From Pseudomonadota bacterium (GTDB lineage Bacteria; Myxococcota_A; UBA9160; JADFDR01), in contig PIVT01000018.1 in NCBI GenBank assembly GCA_003353845.1, positions 1 to 59,707 of the forward strand: a stretch of DNA of 59,707 nucleotides, written 5' to 3'. The first letter of the stretch is position 1, and the number at the start of each line of letters is the position of its first letter. The notes beneath the pieces were generated by a model, which was not told the origin of the DNA, made no database searches, and saw nothing but the letters and a program-made list of their open reading frames with translations. Both the position numbers and the translations under genes were made by a program. Positions 16,736 to 25,545 of the stretch are shown piece after piece.

Positions 16736-17371
16736 TTGGACATATTGAATCCGCACGGACAGCCACTCAACAGGCACTACAACGCGGCGCGCCTTTCAGA
16801 TCGTGCCGTGGATGAACTTATCGGGCTCTCGCGTGGAATCATTGCGGACGGGGTGGTTACTCAAGACGAGGCCGAGTTTCTCATCCGGTGGCTAGAGAGG
16901 AATCGAGAGATCCGGCATGAGTGGCCTGCGAACGTATTGTATGCACGTGTCGATGAGATGCTCTCGGACGGTGTATTGGATCAAGTAGAGCAGCGCGAAC
17001 TGCTTGAACTGCTTTCAGATGTAACGGGTGAGGGGGAGCCTGTGGCCCACCGAGCCAAATCCCTATCAACTGGTCTCCCGCTTACAACTCCAATGCCTGT
17101 GGTCGAATTCGAATCCCGCGTGTTCTGTTTAACCGGGAAATTTATTCATGGCACTCGTAAAGAATGCGAAAGAATAGTGGTGGAGCGGGGTGGCAAGACA
17201 AAGAGTAGTCCTACAAAGGAAACGGATTATCTGGTGATCGGGTTCATCGGTAGCACCGAGTGGATTCACTCAACACACGGAAGAAAGATTGAAAAAGCAG
17301 TCCAATATGCAGAGAAAGGTATTCCAATCAAGATCATCTCTGAGGAATATTGGGTGCAACATCTACTTTAG
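16736..17371 (+). CDS. BRCT-domain protein with TerB-like helical N-terminus
   Basis: About 211 residues from the TTG at 16736 (GGGGGTG five bases upstream); an in-frame TTG at 16721 is an alternative. The N-terminal half (about 15-95) has two related helical stretches with GIIADGVVTQDEAEFL and EMLSDGVLDQVEQREL, like the acidic helices of TerB-type domains. The C-terminal half (about 115-211) is a BRCT domain: FCLTGKFIHGTRKECE, VERGGKTKSSPTKETDYLVIG and the final EYWVQHLL. Similar stand-alone BRCT proteins occur beside mobile or repair genes and resemble the NAD-dependent ligase BRCT. It belongs to the accessory patch that also contains the frameshifted gene. Confidence 0.8.
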   Translation: MDILNPHGQPLNRHYNAARLSDRAVDELIGLSRGIIADGVVTQDEAEFLIRWLERNREIRHEWPANVLYARVDEMLSDGVLDQVEQRELLELLSDVTGEGEPVAHRAKSLSTGLPLTTPMPVVEFESRVFCLTGKFIHGTRKECERIVVERGGKTKSSPTKETDYLVIGFIGSTEWIHSTHGRKIEKAVQYAEKGIPIKIISEEYWVQHLL

Positions 17372-17406
17372 TTGTTTCTGACAAAGCGCTGTACTGAAGA
17401 CTTCCC

Positions 17407-18210
17407 TTAATCCACTTGCAGGTGGTAGCCGCCGTACTTGCGCATATTGATGACGGCCGTGTCCAAGATCAAATACTGTCCCTTGATCCCCATGAGCGTA
17501 CCTTCGAGCAGCGCTTCTTTGTCCAGATTATGCGACTTGATTTTTTCGGGGTATTCGGAAACGGGGTATTGGATTTCCAGCGACGTGGCTTCGGGAAGGG
17601 CTTCACCCGATAAAGGGGTTTCGGGATGGAGCTCTGCGTATCGAGCCAGCAATTCATCTCGTTTGAGGGCCAGGTCGATGGGGTCGGGGTCGCCTTTGAG
17701 CATGGCTCTCCAATTGGTTTTATCCGCGACGAATTCTTTGAGTGCGACTTCGATGCGACCCGATTCCAAACGGTCCTTTGCGCGCCGAATGGCGAGTCCT
17801 TTGGAGGCGCCTTGATCGATCCAGCGGGAGACGGGATCCAAGCCACGAGTGATCCCGACTTTCACGGCCGAGGAGTTGGCCAGATACACGGTGTGAGGTT
17901 GCATGCAGTGGGTCTCTCCCCAGGCGGAGTCACGACAGGTGCCCGCGGCGAAATGGCAGGTCTCGGGGCGAACGATGCAACCATCCGTTTCGGGCAAGTC
18001 GCGAAAACAGGGATAGCAGTACCCTTGGGAAAAACTCTTCTTGATGCCGCGTCCACAGGCGATGCAACTGATCTCTCCCGCAAATTCAATGCGCAAGGTT
18101 TCGCCCAACTTCTCGTTCATGGGAAGTTCTTCCTCTCCCACTTTGAGATAATAAAGAACAGGCGAGGCCAGGGCGGTGCGCATTTTTCGAATGGAGCCAC
18201 GAAGGGACAC
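17407..18210 (-). CDS. DUF2797 zinc-binding protein
   Basis: 267 residues from a GTG with AAAGG six bases upstream. A possible zinc ribbon is formed by CIACGRG (about 49-55) and CYPCF, followed by further Cys and His residues up to CRDSAWGETHCMQPH. VYLANSSAVKVGITR and the RWIDQGA segment are characteristic of DUF2797 and are reminiscent of GIY-YIG-like folds. Function is unknown. It converges with the BRCT gene, 35 bases apart. Confidence 0.85.
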   Translation of the reverse strand: MSLRGSIRKMRTALASPVLYYLKVGEEELPMNEKLGETLRIEFAGEISCIACGRGIKKSFSQGYCYPCFRDLPETDGCIVRPETCHFAAGTCRDSAWGETHCMQPHTVYLANSSAVKVGITRGLDPVSRWIDQGASKGLAIRRAKDRLESGRIEVALKEFVADKTNWRAMLKGDPDPIDLALKRDELLARYAELHPETPLSGEALPEATSLEIQYPVSEYPEKIKSHNLDKEALLEGTLMGIKGQYLILDTAVINMRKYGGYHLQVD

Positions 18211-18288
18211 GGCAAACCTTTCTTTGAAGAATTCTGCAAGAGAGAGTAGCAGTGTTTTACCAATGGAAGAGCTTGAGGTCGAGTGGTG

Positions 18289-20091
18289 CTAGTGGACGGA
18301 GTCTGATTTTAGTGATGCGATGAGGCGAATGAATTGCTCGCGGTTTTCATCGCTGATGCCCGAGAGGGCTTGATGGGCCTTGAGTAAGCGATCGTGATTG
18401 CCTTCCCCGGTCTCAGCGTTGCTACACAGCTGGCTCATATGCATGGGCAATGAACGCGTTTCCGGCTGGACATGGGCCAGGACCTGGTCCATGCCGAGTT
18501 CGCCAAAATAATTGTGCAAGTGGGGAATGAGCCCTTGAATGGCCACGGGTGTGTCGTGCGCATCCGCATGGGAGATGATTTCGTGCAGCGTTCCCAGGAA
18601 GGTGCTGTCGAGGTAGGTACAGCAACTCAAGTCGATGGTCAGGGGAGTGCCCTGATGGATTTCGGCCTCCGCTTGTTCGTGCAGAGAAGTGCAATGGGTC
18701 CAATCCCCTCGACCCTGGACGCAGAGGACGGTCCCTTCTTCGTCGGACCCCATGAGGATGGACGCATTCAGGGAGGGAAGTTCGCTGGGCAGTCTTTTGG
18801 CCTGTGCGGGCGAGTGATTGTCCAGGGCGGAAGGGCCATCACTGGCTGCGATCATAAGCAGCGTGACGTCATCACTGGAGTTTCTCCCGCCGCGTCGCAG
18901 ACAGGCGTCGTGCAGCAAGGCGTTGAGTTCTTCCGAGAGCGACTCGGACGTATCATCCAAGAGGTTCAAGATCGTTTCATTGCTGGGTTCATTGTCAGCG
19001 GGCCAGTCGTCGTACAAGCCGTCGGTGTAGCAGAGCAGTTGATCCCCGGCCTGGAAACAAACGCTACATCCTGCGTAGCTGGTACCACGGGAGAGTCCCA
19101 GGGCAGGTCCCGTGTGATAGAGCATCTCGGCTTTGCCGTTGGCATGCCGAACAATGAGCGGTGGGTGTCCCGCGGAGGCGAAAGTAATTCGGCCATTGCG
19201 GGTATCGATGAAACCATAGGCGGCCGTTACAAACAGGCCTGAAGATTCACACTCCTCGACCAGGTGTTCATTGAGTTGCTGCATGATTTGATGCGGCTGT
19301 AGAGCGCTTGCTGAGATCGAAAGCCGGCGCAAGTGCATCTTGACCAATACGGCCAACATTGCGGCACTGATGCCATGTCCGGCGGCGTCGGCAATGGCAA
19401 AGCCGAGTCGATCGTCATCCAGTCGAAAGACGTCGTAGAGGTCCCCGCCCACGCCTTGGCTGGGTCGGTACAGGGCAGAAATCGAAATGCCGGGCACGTT
19501 GGGTGGCGTTTGAGGTAGTAGGGCATGTTGGATACGTCCTGCGCGGCCCAGGTCGTCGGTGATATTTTCCGCTTGCTCACCCAAGAGCTGACAGGCGGTT
19601 TCCAGCTTCTCGACTTGGTGCCGCAACTGGGTGTTGGTTTCTTCCAACTCATTGTTCAGGTGTTCGCGTTCCACCAGCCAGCGCCGTTTTTCAAGTGCAT
19701 TGCGAACCGTGATATTGAGCGAGGCGGGCGTGGTCAGGGGCTTGGCAATGAAGTCGAAAGCTCCCAGATGAATGGCTTGAACAGCTGTTTCAAAGGAAGC
19801 GTAGCCAGAAAAGATAATCCAAACGGGATCGGGATTGTTTTCCTTGGCCCATGCCATGAGGTCGAGCCCCGAAATCCCTTTGGGCATATTTAAATCGGTG
19901 ATGACGATATCGATACGGTGTTGGCCGAGCAGGTCTTTGGCGGCTGGACCATCTTCGGCTTCGAGAATCTCAAAGGGTTGTTCAGAGCGGAGGAGGTTTC
20001 CCAGCATGCGCCGGATGGCCGGATCGTCGTCCACGATGAGTACGCAGGGTACTTGCTGATTGCTCTCGGATGCCGTTTCGCCGTCGATCAC
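18289..20091 (-). CDS. REC-PP2C(SpoIIE)-STAS regulator (RsbU-like)
   Basis: 600 residues from a GTG (GAGG seven bases upstream). Domains in order: receiver (about 15-130; VLIVDDD, phospho-acceptor in VITDLNMP, Lys in FIAKPL), a coiled coil (about 140-185), a SpoIIE-type PP2C phosphatase (about 195-415; QHALLPQTPP, GVGGDLYD, ADAAGHGISAAM, SSDDVTLL) and a C-terminal STAS-like domain (about 435-540; TIDLSCCTYLDSTFLGTL with the Ser/Thr after Asp that is phosphorylated in anti-anti-sigma factors). All metal-binding Asp residues of the phosphatase are present. The fusion suggests that phosphorylation of the receiver controls a partner-switch on its own or another STAS protein. It is preceded by a small gene and a sigma-54 promoter. 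Confidence 0.93.
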   Translation of the reverse strand: MIDGETASESNQQVPCVLIVDDDPAIRRMLGNLLRSEQPFEILEAEDGPAAKDLLGQHRIDIVITDLNMPKGISGLDLMAWAKENNPDPVWIIFSGYASFETAVQAIHLGAFDFIAKPLTTPASLNITVRNALEKRRWLVEREHLNNELEETNTQLRHQVEKLETACQLLGEQAENITDDLGRAGRIQHALLPQTPPNVPGISISALYRPSQGVGGDLYDVFRLDDDRLGFAIADAAGHGISAAMLAVLVKMHLRRLSISASALQPHQIMQQLNEHLVEECESSGLFVTAAYGFIDTRNGRITFASAGHPPLIVRHANGKAEMLYHTGPALGLSRGTSYAGCSVCFQAGDQLLCYTDGLYDDWPADNEPSNETILNLLDDTSESLSEELNALLHDACLRRGGRNSSDDVTLLMIAASDGPSALDNHSPAQAKRLPSELPSLNASILMGSDEEGTVLCVQGRGDWTHCTSLHEQAEAEIHQGTPLTIDLSCCTYLDSTFLGTLHEIISHADAHDTPVAIQGLIPHLHNYFGELGMDQVLAHVQPETRSLPMHMSQLCSNAETGEGNHDRLLKAHQALSGISDENREQFIRLIASLKSDSVH

Positions 20092-20134
20092 TTTATTTCC
20101 TCATAGCAATACACTATTCGGCGTTTCCGGGTTC

Positions 20135-20184
20135 GTGGATAAGAGTTTTGGGGAGGGCTCAACTCCCCTGTCCACGGATTTTTT
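20135..20184. terminator. Nested stem-loop between two leftward genes
   Basis: GTGGA...TCCAC encloses GGGGAG...CTCCCC, followed on the plus strand by six Ts that touch the stop of the leftward gene at 20184. As a terminator it would act on plus-strand (antisense) transcription. On the minus strand it has no T run and may instead protect the upstream cistron or separate it from the phosphatase cistron. Confidence 0.35.
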
Positions 20185-20405
20185 CAGGCTTCAGCGACGT
20201 TTTGCATCATGTCGTCGATGCTGCGGCGGCTCAAGCGAACACTTCCCGTCTCGATCATGTGGTCAACGGTCGTGAAAATCTCATCCACGTCGTCCGTAAT
20301 CTCGCTCAGGGTGAGGATCAACTCCACGAGAGATACTTCCACGGGCTCGGTGCAAGGAGTGGCGGAGGGGGTCGTCTGGGAGAGAGTCTGAAGTGCTTGG
20401 TTCAC
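20184..20405 (-). CDS. Small acidic protein, unknown function
   Basis: 73 residues from a GTG with TTAGGAG nine bases upstream. The core VSLVELILTLSEITDDVDEIF followed by VDHMIETGSVRL is helical and acidic; I have a general memory of small conserved proteins of this style but cannot name a family. It sits directly behind a sigma-54-type promoter and 92 bases ahead of the REC-PP2C-STAS gene, so it is probably co-expressed with it and may be a partner or regulator. Confidence 0.6.
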   Translation of the reverse strand: MNQALQTLSQTTPSATPCTEPVEVSLVELILTLSEITDDVDEIFTTVDHMIETGSVRLSRRSIDDMMQNVAEA

Positions 20406-20473
20406 GGCTGTTGCTCCTAAGGTGAAGTGGATCCGTCAGTGATTCAAAAATCGTCTCAATGACTTCATGAATG

Positions 20474-20489
20474 TGCAGCTTCAGTGCCA
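20474..20489 (-). promoter_or_regulatory. Sigma-54 (-24/-12) promoter
   Basis: On the minus strand the site reads TGGCACTGAAGCTGCA, matching TGGCAC-N5-TTGCA at all but one base and with GG and GC ten bases apart. An AT-rich tract lies just upstream (20491-20530). The start site would be near 20462, giving a leader of about 57 bases to the GTG at 20405. Two sigma-54 activators are encoded 23 kb away in this window. Confidence 0.75.
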
Positions 20490-20707
20490 ACTTAAGAAAA
20501 AAATTAAATTTTATTAATTCATTAACCATGTCGGGCACTTAGATGCGTACACATTTTGTTGCATATGAATTGCTGGTGGGTGATAGCGACAAAGATCCGA
20601 CACTCGATCCCCCAAGGCGCGGGATTATTGACAGCTAGAGCGGGATTCTGGCAGCGGGCAGAGGAGGCTTGTGTGTTGTTCGGGCGACTTTTTCGGCGAC
20701 CTGGCCT

Positions 20708-21361
20708 TCAGGACTTGGCTGCGTCGGGAGGGGGCAGGATGCGGACACGCTGGCCGATGATTTCGAGGCGGCCCCGGGCAAAGAGTTGGATGGATCGGGC
20801 CACCAGCTCGCGTTCCAGCGCTTGAACCCGGGACGCCAGACTCTCCACCGTGTCCTCTTCAAGGACGTGCAGCGCTTCCTGCAGGATGATGGGACCGTGG
20901 TCGTATTCGGCGTCGACGAAATGGACGGTGGCGCCCGTGAGGCGCACCCCCTTGTCGAGCACCGCCTGGTGGACTCGTTCTCCGTAATAGCCCTTGCCGC
21001 AAAAAGCGGGGATCAGCGCAGGGTGCACGTTGATGGTGCGCCCCTCGTAGGCCGGACGCATTTCAAACAGGCACATGAAGCCGAGCAGGGCGACGAGTTG
21101 TACGGGGTACTTGGCCAACTCGTCGTGCAAGGCCTGATTAAAATCTTTTGTATTGGAATAGGCCCTGCGAGGGACGGCGATGGCGGGAACGCCTCGCTTT
21201 CGCGCGCGTTCCAGCCCGAAGGCGTCTTCGCGGGATGCGATGACCACGGCGATTTGAGCGTCGATCTCACCGGTGTCGATTCGTTCAAACAAGCTTTCCA
21301 GGCTCGTGCCATTGCCCGATAAAAGAACCGCGATCTGTAAGGGCTCGGTTTGTGTCGTCAC
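20708..21361 (-). CDS. purN: Phosphoribosylglycinamide formyltransferase
   Basis: 217 residues. PurN transfers a formyl group from 10-formyltetrahydrofolate to GAR in purine synthesis. Motifs: IAVLLSGNGTSLESL at the N-terminus for phosphate binding, GFMCLF, and the catalytic Asn/His in TINVHPALIPAF (about 108-119); the Asp of the third catalytic position lies in TVHFVDAEYDHGPII. The GTG start overlaps the metF stop in a GTGA. Pairing with metF joins two folate-using steps. Confidence 0.95.
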   Translation of the reverse strand: MTTQTEPLQIAVLLSGNGTSLESLFERIDTGEIDAQIAVVIASREDAFGLERARKRGVPAIAVPRRAYSNTKDFNQALHDELAKYPVQLVALLGFMCLFEMRPAYEGRTINVHPALIPAFCGKGYYGERVHQAVLDKGVRLTGATVHFVDAEYDHGPIILQEALHVLEEDTVESLASRVQALERELVARSIQLFARGRLEIIGQRVRILPPPDAAKS

Positions 21362-22215
21362 GTTTCAAATAAATTCCGGCAAATTTGCTGAGTCGCCGGG
21401 GATTGGTTGAGGGTGTAGAAATGTAGGCCTGGGATGCCGTGATCCAGCAATTCACGGCACTGGGCCGTGGCCCAATCAATGCCCACTTCCATGGCTCGCA
21501 CTTTGTCCTCTCCAGCTTGGGTCAGTTGCTCCTCCAATTCCGAAGGAATGTCACAGCCACACATTGTGCGGAAGCGCTGCAAACTGCTGGCCGAAAGAGC
21601 CGGCATGATGCCCGGCACAATGGGGATGTGGATATCCGCTCTGCGCGCGCGCTCGACAAAGCGGAAGAAACTCTGATTGTCGAAGAAGAGTTGTGTGATC
21701 AGGAAATCCACTCCTGCATCGACCTTGCACTTCAGGTTTGCCAGGTCTTGTTCCCAACTCTCGGCTTCGGCGTGCACTTCAGGGTAACAGGCAGCGCCGA
21801 TACAAAAATTCCAGCGTGTCCGCAAAAAGTGCACGAGGTCGTCGGAATGGGCGAAGCCGTTTTCCACAGCCTGGAACTGTTCCTGTCCTTGAGGAGGGTC
21901 GCCGCGCAAGGCCAGCACATTGGTAATGCCAGCGTCGGCAAAGCTGTCCAGAATTTCGGCCATCTCATCGCGTGTGGTCCCTACACAAGTGAGATGGGCC
22001 ATGGCGGGAATCCCGATCTCATCTTGGATTTGTGTCACCAGCTCGCGCGTTTTCTCACGCGTAGAGCCACCGGCACCCCAGGTGACGGAGACGAAGGAGG
22101 GGTTCAAGCCCTTGAGGTCGGCGATGGCCCTCTTGAGTGAGTTATAGCCTCCTTCCGTTTTGGGCGGAAAGAACTCGAAGGAGATGGCCGGTCGGTAAAA
22201 GTTGGCGATGCGCAT
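21358..22215 (-). CDS. metF: Methylenetetrahydrofolate reductase
   Basis: 285 residues from the ATG at 22215 (TAAGG six bases upstream); a longer in-frame start has no matching N-terminus. Begins ISFEFFPPKTEGG with the catalytic Glu, continues VSVTWGAGGSTR, AHLTCVG, NVLALRGDPPQG and QLFFDNQSFFRF, all standard for the FAD-dependent enzyme that makes 5-methyltetrahydrofolate for methionine synthesis. Slightly shorter than E. coli MetF (296). Coupled to purN. Confidence 0.96.
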   Translation of the reverse strand: MRIANFYRPAISFEFFPPKTEGGYNSLKRAIADLKGLNPSFVSVTWGAGGSTREKTRELVTQIQDEIGIPAMAHLTCVGTTRDEMAEILDSFADAGITNVLALRGDPPQGQEQFQAVENGFAHSDDLVHFLRTRWNFCIGAACYPEVHAEAESWEQDLANLKCKVDAGVDFLITQLFFDNQSFFRFVERARRADIHIPIVPGIMPALSASSLQRFRTMCGCDIPSELEEQLTQAGEDKVRAMEVGIDWATAQCRELLDHGIPGLHFYTLNQSPATQQICRNLFET

Positions 22216-22316
22216 GGCGGGAACCTTACCCCATTGACGCGTCGCATGCAGGCAGCGAGACTCGGTCCTTGCTCCCATTGGCTGGACACAATCGCGCAAA
22301 ACTTTGTGAGGATATC

Positions 22317-23261
22317 ATGACAATTTTGGTTACCGGATCGCTGGCGTTAGATCACATCATGGTCTTTGAAGATCACTTCAAGAACCACATCCTGCCCGAC
22401 AAGATCCACATGTTAAACGTCTCCTTCTTTATCCCTTCCATGCAGCGCTGCTTCGGCGGAACGGCGGGCAATATTGCCTACAACCTCAGGTTGCTCGGAG
22501 AGGACCCCTTGATCTTGGCGACGGTGGGCAGTGATTTCGCGCCCTACTCGAAGTGGATGGAGAATCGTGGCATCTGCCAGGACGCTATTATGACCTTGGA
22601 AGATGAGTTGACGGCGCAGGCCTACATCACGACGGACCTGTCGGATAATCAAATTTGTGCCTTTCACGCCGGTGCCATGAATCGCGCCCATGAAGCCAGG
22701 CTCAATACCGTGAAAAAAGACATCAGCATTGCCACGGTGTCACCCAATGGCAAACAGGCCATGCTGGATTATGCGCGGGATCTTCGAGATGCCGGCATTC
22801 CCGCCATGATTGATCCCGGGCAGGGTTTGCCCCTCTTTAACGGGGTGGAATTAATGGACATGATCGAAGGCGCCAAGATCTACATCGTGAATGATTACGA
22901 GTGGTCTCTCACCCAGGAGAAAACGGGATTGGATGAAGGTGCCATTGCCGAGCGCGTAGAAACCCTCGTGATCACCCGCGGCGAAGAAGGATCTTGGGTG
23001 TGTCACGGCGGCGAGCGTATGCTGGTTCCCATTGCACCGCCCACCGAGGTCGTTGATCCCACGGGTTGCGGGGATGCCTTCCGCGCCGGTTTGATTGCCG
23101 GGCTAGAGCGCGGTTACGAACTGGAGACGGCCGCTCTGATGGGTAGCCTGATGGGCTCGCTCAACGTCTCCGAACGCCTCACCCAGAGTTTGGAAGTCAC
23201 TGAAGACGAATTCCGTCAGAAGTTCCAAGAGGCCTTTGGGGAGGCCCTACCCAGCGCATGA
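22317..23261 (+). CDS. PfkB-family carbohydrate or nucleoside kinase
   Basis: 314 residues from the ATG at 22317 (GAGG six bases upstream). The N-terminal GSLALDHIM, the glycine-rich FGGTAGNIAYNLRLLG (about 43-58) and the C-terminal VVDPTGCGDAFRAGLIAG (about 243-260) with the catalytic Asp are the two PfkB signatures. The length and the segment after the first signature resemble adenosine-kinase-like and ribokinase-like members; the substrate cannot be fixed. It overlaps the next gene by four bases. Confidence 0.92.
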   Translation: MTILVTGSLALDHIMVFEDHFKNHILPDKIHMLNVSFFIPSMQRCFGGTAGNIAYNLRLLGEDPLILATVGSDFAPYSKWMENRGICQDAIMTLEDELTAQAYITTDLSDNQICAFHAGAMNRAHEARLNTVKKDISIATVSPNGKQAMLDYARDLRDAGIPAMIDPGQGLPLFNGVELMDMIEGAKIYIVNDYEWSLTQEKTGLDEGAIAERVETLVITRGEEGSWVCHGGERMLVPIAPPTEVVDPTGCGDAFRAGLIAGLERGYELETAALMGSLMGSLNVSERLTQSLEVTEDEFRQKFQEAFGEALPSA

Positions 23262-24385
23262 CGACTTGTCCCGAAGTGGATGTGGTGATCATTGGTGCCG
23301 GTGTCATCGGACTGGCCTGCGCCGCTTCTCTGGCAGGCCGCGGGGCTTCCGTGGTGGTGCTGGAGCGAGAGGGACAAACCTGCACCGGTGTTACGAGCCG
23401 CAATAGTCAAGTGGTGCACGCGGGCATTTACAACCCGGTGGGTTCCTTGAAGTCACTTCTATGTGTCGAAGGCCGACATGACCTGGTCGAACGCTGCCAG
23501 CGTTGGAATGTTCCCTATCAAAAAGTAGGCAAGCTCATCGTCGCCAGTGAGGCCGCTGATCAGTCTCGGCTTGAAGAACTGTTTGAACGGGGTCGCGCGA
23601 ACGGTGTCGAGGGGCTGCGTTGTCTGGAGGCTTCGCAAGTCCAGGCCATGGAGCCGCAGTTGCACGCGGCAGCGGCCATTGAATCTCCCGAAACTGGAAT
23701 TGTCGATGCCGTGGCCTATGCGCGCTCTTTTTGGACCGAAGCGGAGCAAGCGGGCGCGGTCATGGCCTTGTGTTCGGAGGTGATCCGGATTGAGGCCCAC
23801 CCCCACGGCTATCAGGTCGTTGCACGCAACTCGGAATCCGAAGAGAGCGGGGTGCTGGCCGCAGCGGTGGTGAATGCGGCGGGCTTGGATGCCGACGAGA
23901 TGGCGGCCAAGCTAGGGATTGACGTCGACGACGCAGGCTATCGGTTGCATCGCTGCAAAGGCGATTACTTTTCCTTGGCACCCGGCAGCCCGCTGCAGCT
24001 TGCCCATCTGATTTATCCCTTGCCTGAAGTGGCGGGCCTGGGCATTCATGCCACCTTGGATTTCGATGGGCGTCTTCGATTTGGACCCGACACGGAATAC
24101 GTCGACAGGACTCATTTTAATGTCGACCCGGCCAAGGCCGAAGTCTTCAGCAGCGCCATTGCTCGCTATCTCCCGGAAGTTGAGCCGAGCTGGCTGGTTC
24201 CCGACTACGCCGGTGTCCGCCCCAAACTCGCAGGCCCGGGGGAAGCGTTTCGCGACTTCGTCATCCAAGAGGAAAGTGCACGCGGTTTTCCCGGCTTTGT
24301 AAATTTGATTGGGATTGAGTCTCCGGGCCTCACGGCCGCCACGGCCATTGCGCGGCGTGTGTCCCAAAGCTTGTCCTACGCTTGA
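23258..24385 (+). CDS. FAD-dependent oxidoreductase, L-2-hydroxyglutarate-oxidase-like
   Basis: 375 residues. DVVIIGAGVIGLACAASLA is an FAD-binding Rossmann motif; TSRNSQVVHAGIYNP is the signature that follows in the DAO-type LhgO/L2HGDH group, and the protein later shows YRLHRCKGDYFS and PDYAGVRPKLAG, also usual for that group. It would oxidise a 2-hydroxy acid to a 2-oxo acid, passing electrons to oxygen or quinone. Coupled by ATGA to the PfkB kinase gene, an uncommon pairing. Confidence 0.9.
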   Translation: MTTCPEVDVVIIGAGVIGLACAASLAGRGASVVVLEREGQTCTGVTSRNSQVVHAGIYNPVGSLKSLLCVEGRHDLVERCQRWNVPYQKVGKLIVASEAADQSRLEELFERGRANGVEGLRCLEASQVQAMEPQLHAAAAIESPETGIVDAVAYARSFWTEAEQAGAVMALCSEVIRIEAHPHGYQVVARNSESEESGVLAAAVVNAAGLDADEMAAKLGIDVDDAGYRLHRCKGDYFSLAPGSPLQLAHLIYPLPEVAGLGIHATLDFDGRLRFGPDTEYVDRTHFNVDPAKAEVFSSAIARYLPEVEPSWLVPDYAGVRPKLAGPGEAFRDFVIQEESARGFPGFVNLIGIESPGLTAATAIARRVSQSLSYA

Positions 24386-24399
24386 TCCGCCCTTGACTT

Positions 24400-24426
24400 C
24401 CCCCCCCTTGACTCTACATAGGGGGG
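24400..24426. terminator. C6/G6 stem-loop between convergent genes
   Basis: A C run at 24400-24407 can pair with GGGGGG at 24421-24426, leaving a 13-base loop. It lies in the 48-base gap between the two convergent genes. No T run follows on either strand, so the call rests on position and pairing only. Confidence 0.4.
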
Positions 24427-24433
24427 TAAGAGC

Positions 24434-25336
24434 TTAAGCGCCGGGAATGAGCCCCAGGGCCAGGGCGAGATTGTCGCCCGCTTTGTTCTTGCGTTGCGCT
24501 TCCAGTGTCTCTCCCAGGATGTTACGCGTCGCACACAGGGCGGGGTCACCTTCGGGTTCGGAAAGATTTGCGCAGCTTTGATTGCCGTTTCGAGGATTGC
24601 CGTGTCGAGCCTGTGACACAATTCTCGACAAGGTGGCTTCCACTTGGGTCAGTCCAATTCCGCGTTCAGAGATGCCATCGGTCGCCGCGACGACGCCTGA
24701 GGTGTCGGCCAGGGGTTCGCTGCCGATGATGCAATGGGCTTCCATGGAGGCATGGGTTTCTTTGGCACCGCCCAGATAATAGACCGCGCCACTGGCTGAT
24801 TTTTCCCAGACCAAGTCGGCCGTATCGCTGGGTGCAACTCGGTATACATGGCTGTCGCCCACCGATGCATAGTGCAGCAAACCCTCGGCTGGACGGATGA
24901 GCGCTAGGGCTAAAGTGGTGCGGAAGAGGCCTTTGGTGGCGCGGGCCGGATGACAGAAGATGGCGGAGTTCACATTCACGAAACAATTAAGGGCCAAGCC
25001 GGGCCAACTCTCAGCGGAGATGGGTTCTGGCTCGGTCCAGCGCGCGGCATGGTATTCTTCCAGGTTGAAAATGGCGGTGTCGGCACCCTCAAAACCGCGG
25101 TGCCCGTCGGCCACCGCCAAGAGGATACCGCCATCGCCCAAAGCGAAAAAGGCGTAGTCTTCGTTGGGGTCCACGTGATCGTAGGTTTTCGCTGCGCCTC
25201 CTCGACTCAAGCCGATACTGGCCCCATTTTCTGAAATGAGGTCCGTTTCTTGGAGGTGGGTGCAGTTGCGTCCGTACAGAACGGCCCGGGAAAGGGGGTA
25301 AATGGCTGCGGAGGAGAGGGGAGCGTTCATGATCAT
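24434..25336 (-). CDS. PP2C-like protein phosphatase
   Basis: About 300 residues from the ATG at 25336 (a second ATG is at 25330). The PP2C elements are NEDYAFFALGDGG, LLAVADGHRGFEGA (DGHRG in place of the usual DGHGG), HYASVGDSHVYRV, AATDGISERG and AGDNLALALG at the end. The protein is cytoplasmic and of usual size for a bacterial serine/threonine phosphatase, with an additional N-terminal stretch of about 60 residues. No clear ribosome site was found, so the start is uncertain. It is divergent from the histidine-phosphotransferase-like gene. Confidence 0.8.
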   Translation of the reverse strand: MIMNAPLSSAAIYPLSRAVLYGRNCTHLQETDLISENGASIGLSRGGAAKTYDHVDPNEDYAFFALGDGGILLAVADGHRGFEGADTAIFNLEEYHAARWTEPEPISAESWPGLALNCFVNVNSAIFCHPARATKGLFRTTLALALIRPAEGLLHYASVGDSHVYRVAPSDTADLVWEKSASGAVYYLGGAKETHASMEAHCIIGSEPLADTSGVVAATDGISERGIGLTQVEATLSRIVSQARHGNPRNGNQSCANLSEPEGDPALCATRNILGETLEAQRKNKAGDNLALALGLIPGA

Positions 25337-25545
25337 GAAAGACTGTGGGATATTTACGAAGAAATATCGATGGCAGAGGGGCGCATTCTTCAGATTCCTT
25401 TCCTGTTCTTTATCCTGGGGGATGGGCCGTGACAGCGCGACCCCGGAACAATAAGCTCCGGTGGATTCATGGAAGTGAAGGTGATCGAGCAGAGAGATAG
25501 AGGTCTTTGCAATAGCCTGCCGGACCTGGGAGGAGGGAGGGGAGC

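Noticed and set aside
15733-17371. A defence island
   Set aside because: Only the AT-rich split gene and a BRCT protein are present; no nuclease, helicase or known defence domain can be assigned to the patch.
20428-20538. Small minus-strand frame overlapping the sigma-54 site
   Set aside because: It covers a promoter and an AT-rich tract and has no start signal.
25376-25392. Sigma-54 site before the phosphotransferase-like gene
   Set aside because: TGGCAG...GC has nine rather than ten bases between GG and GC, which the factor does not tolerate well.
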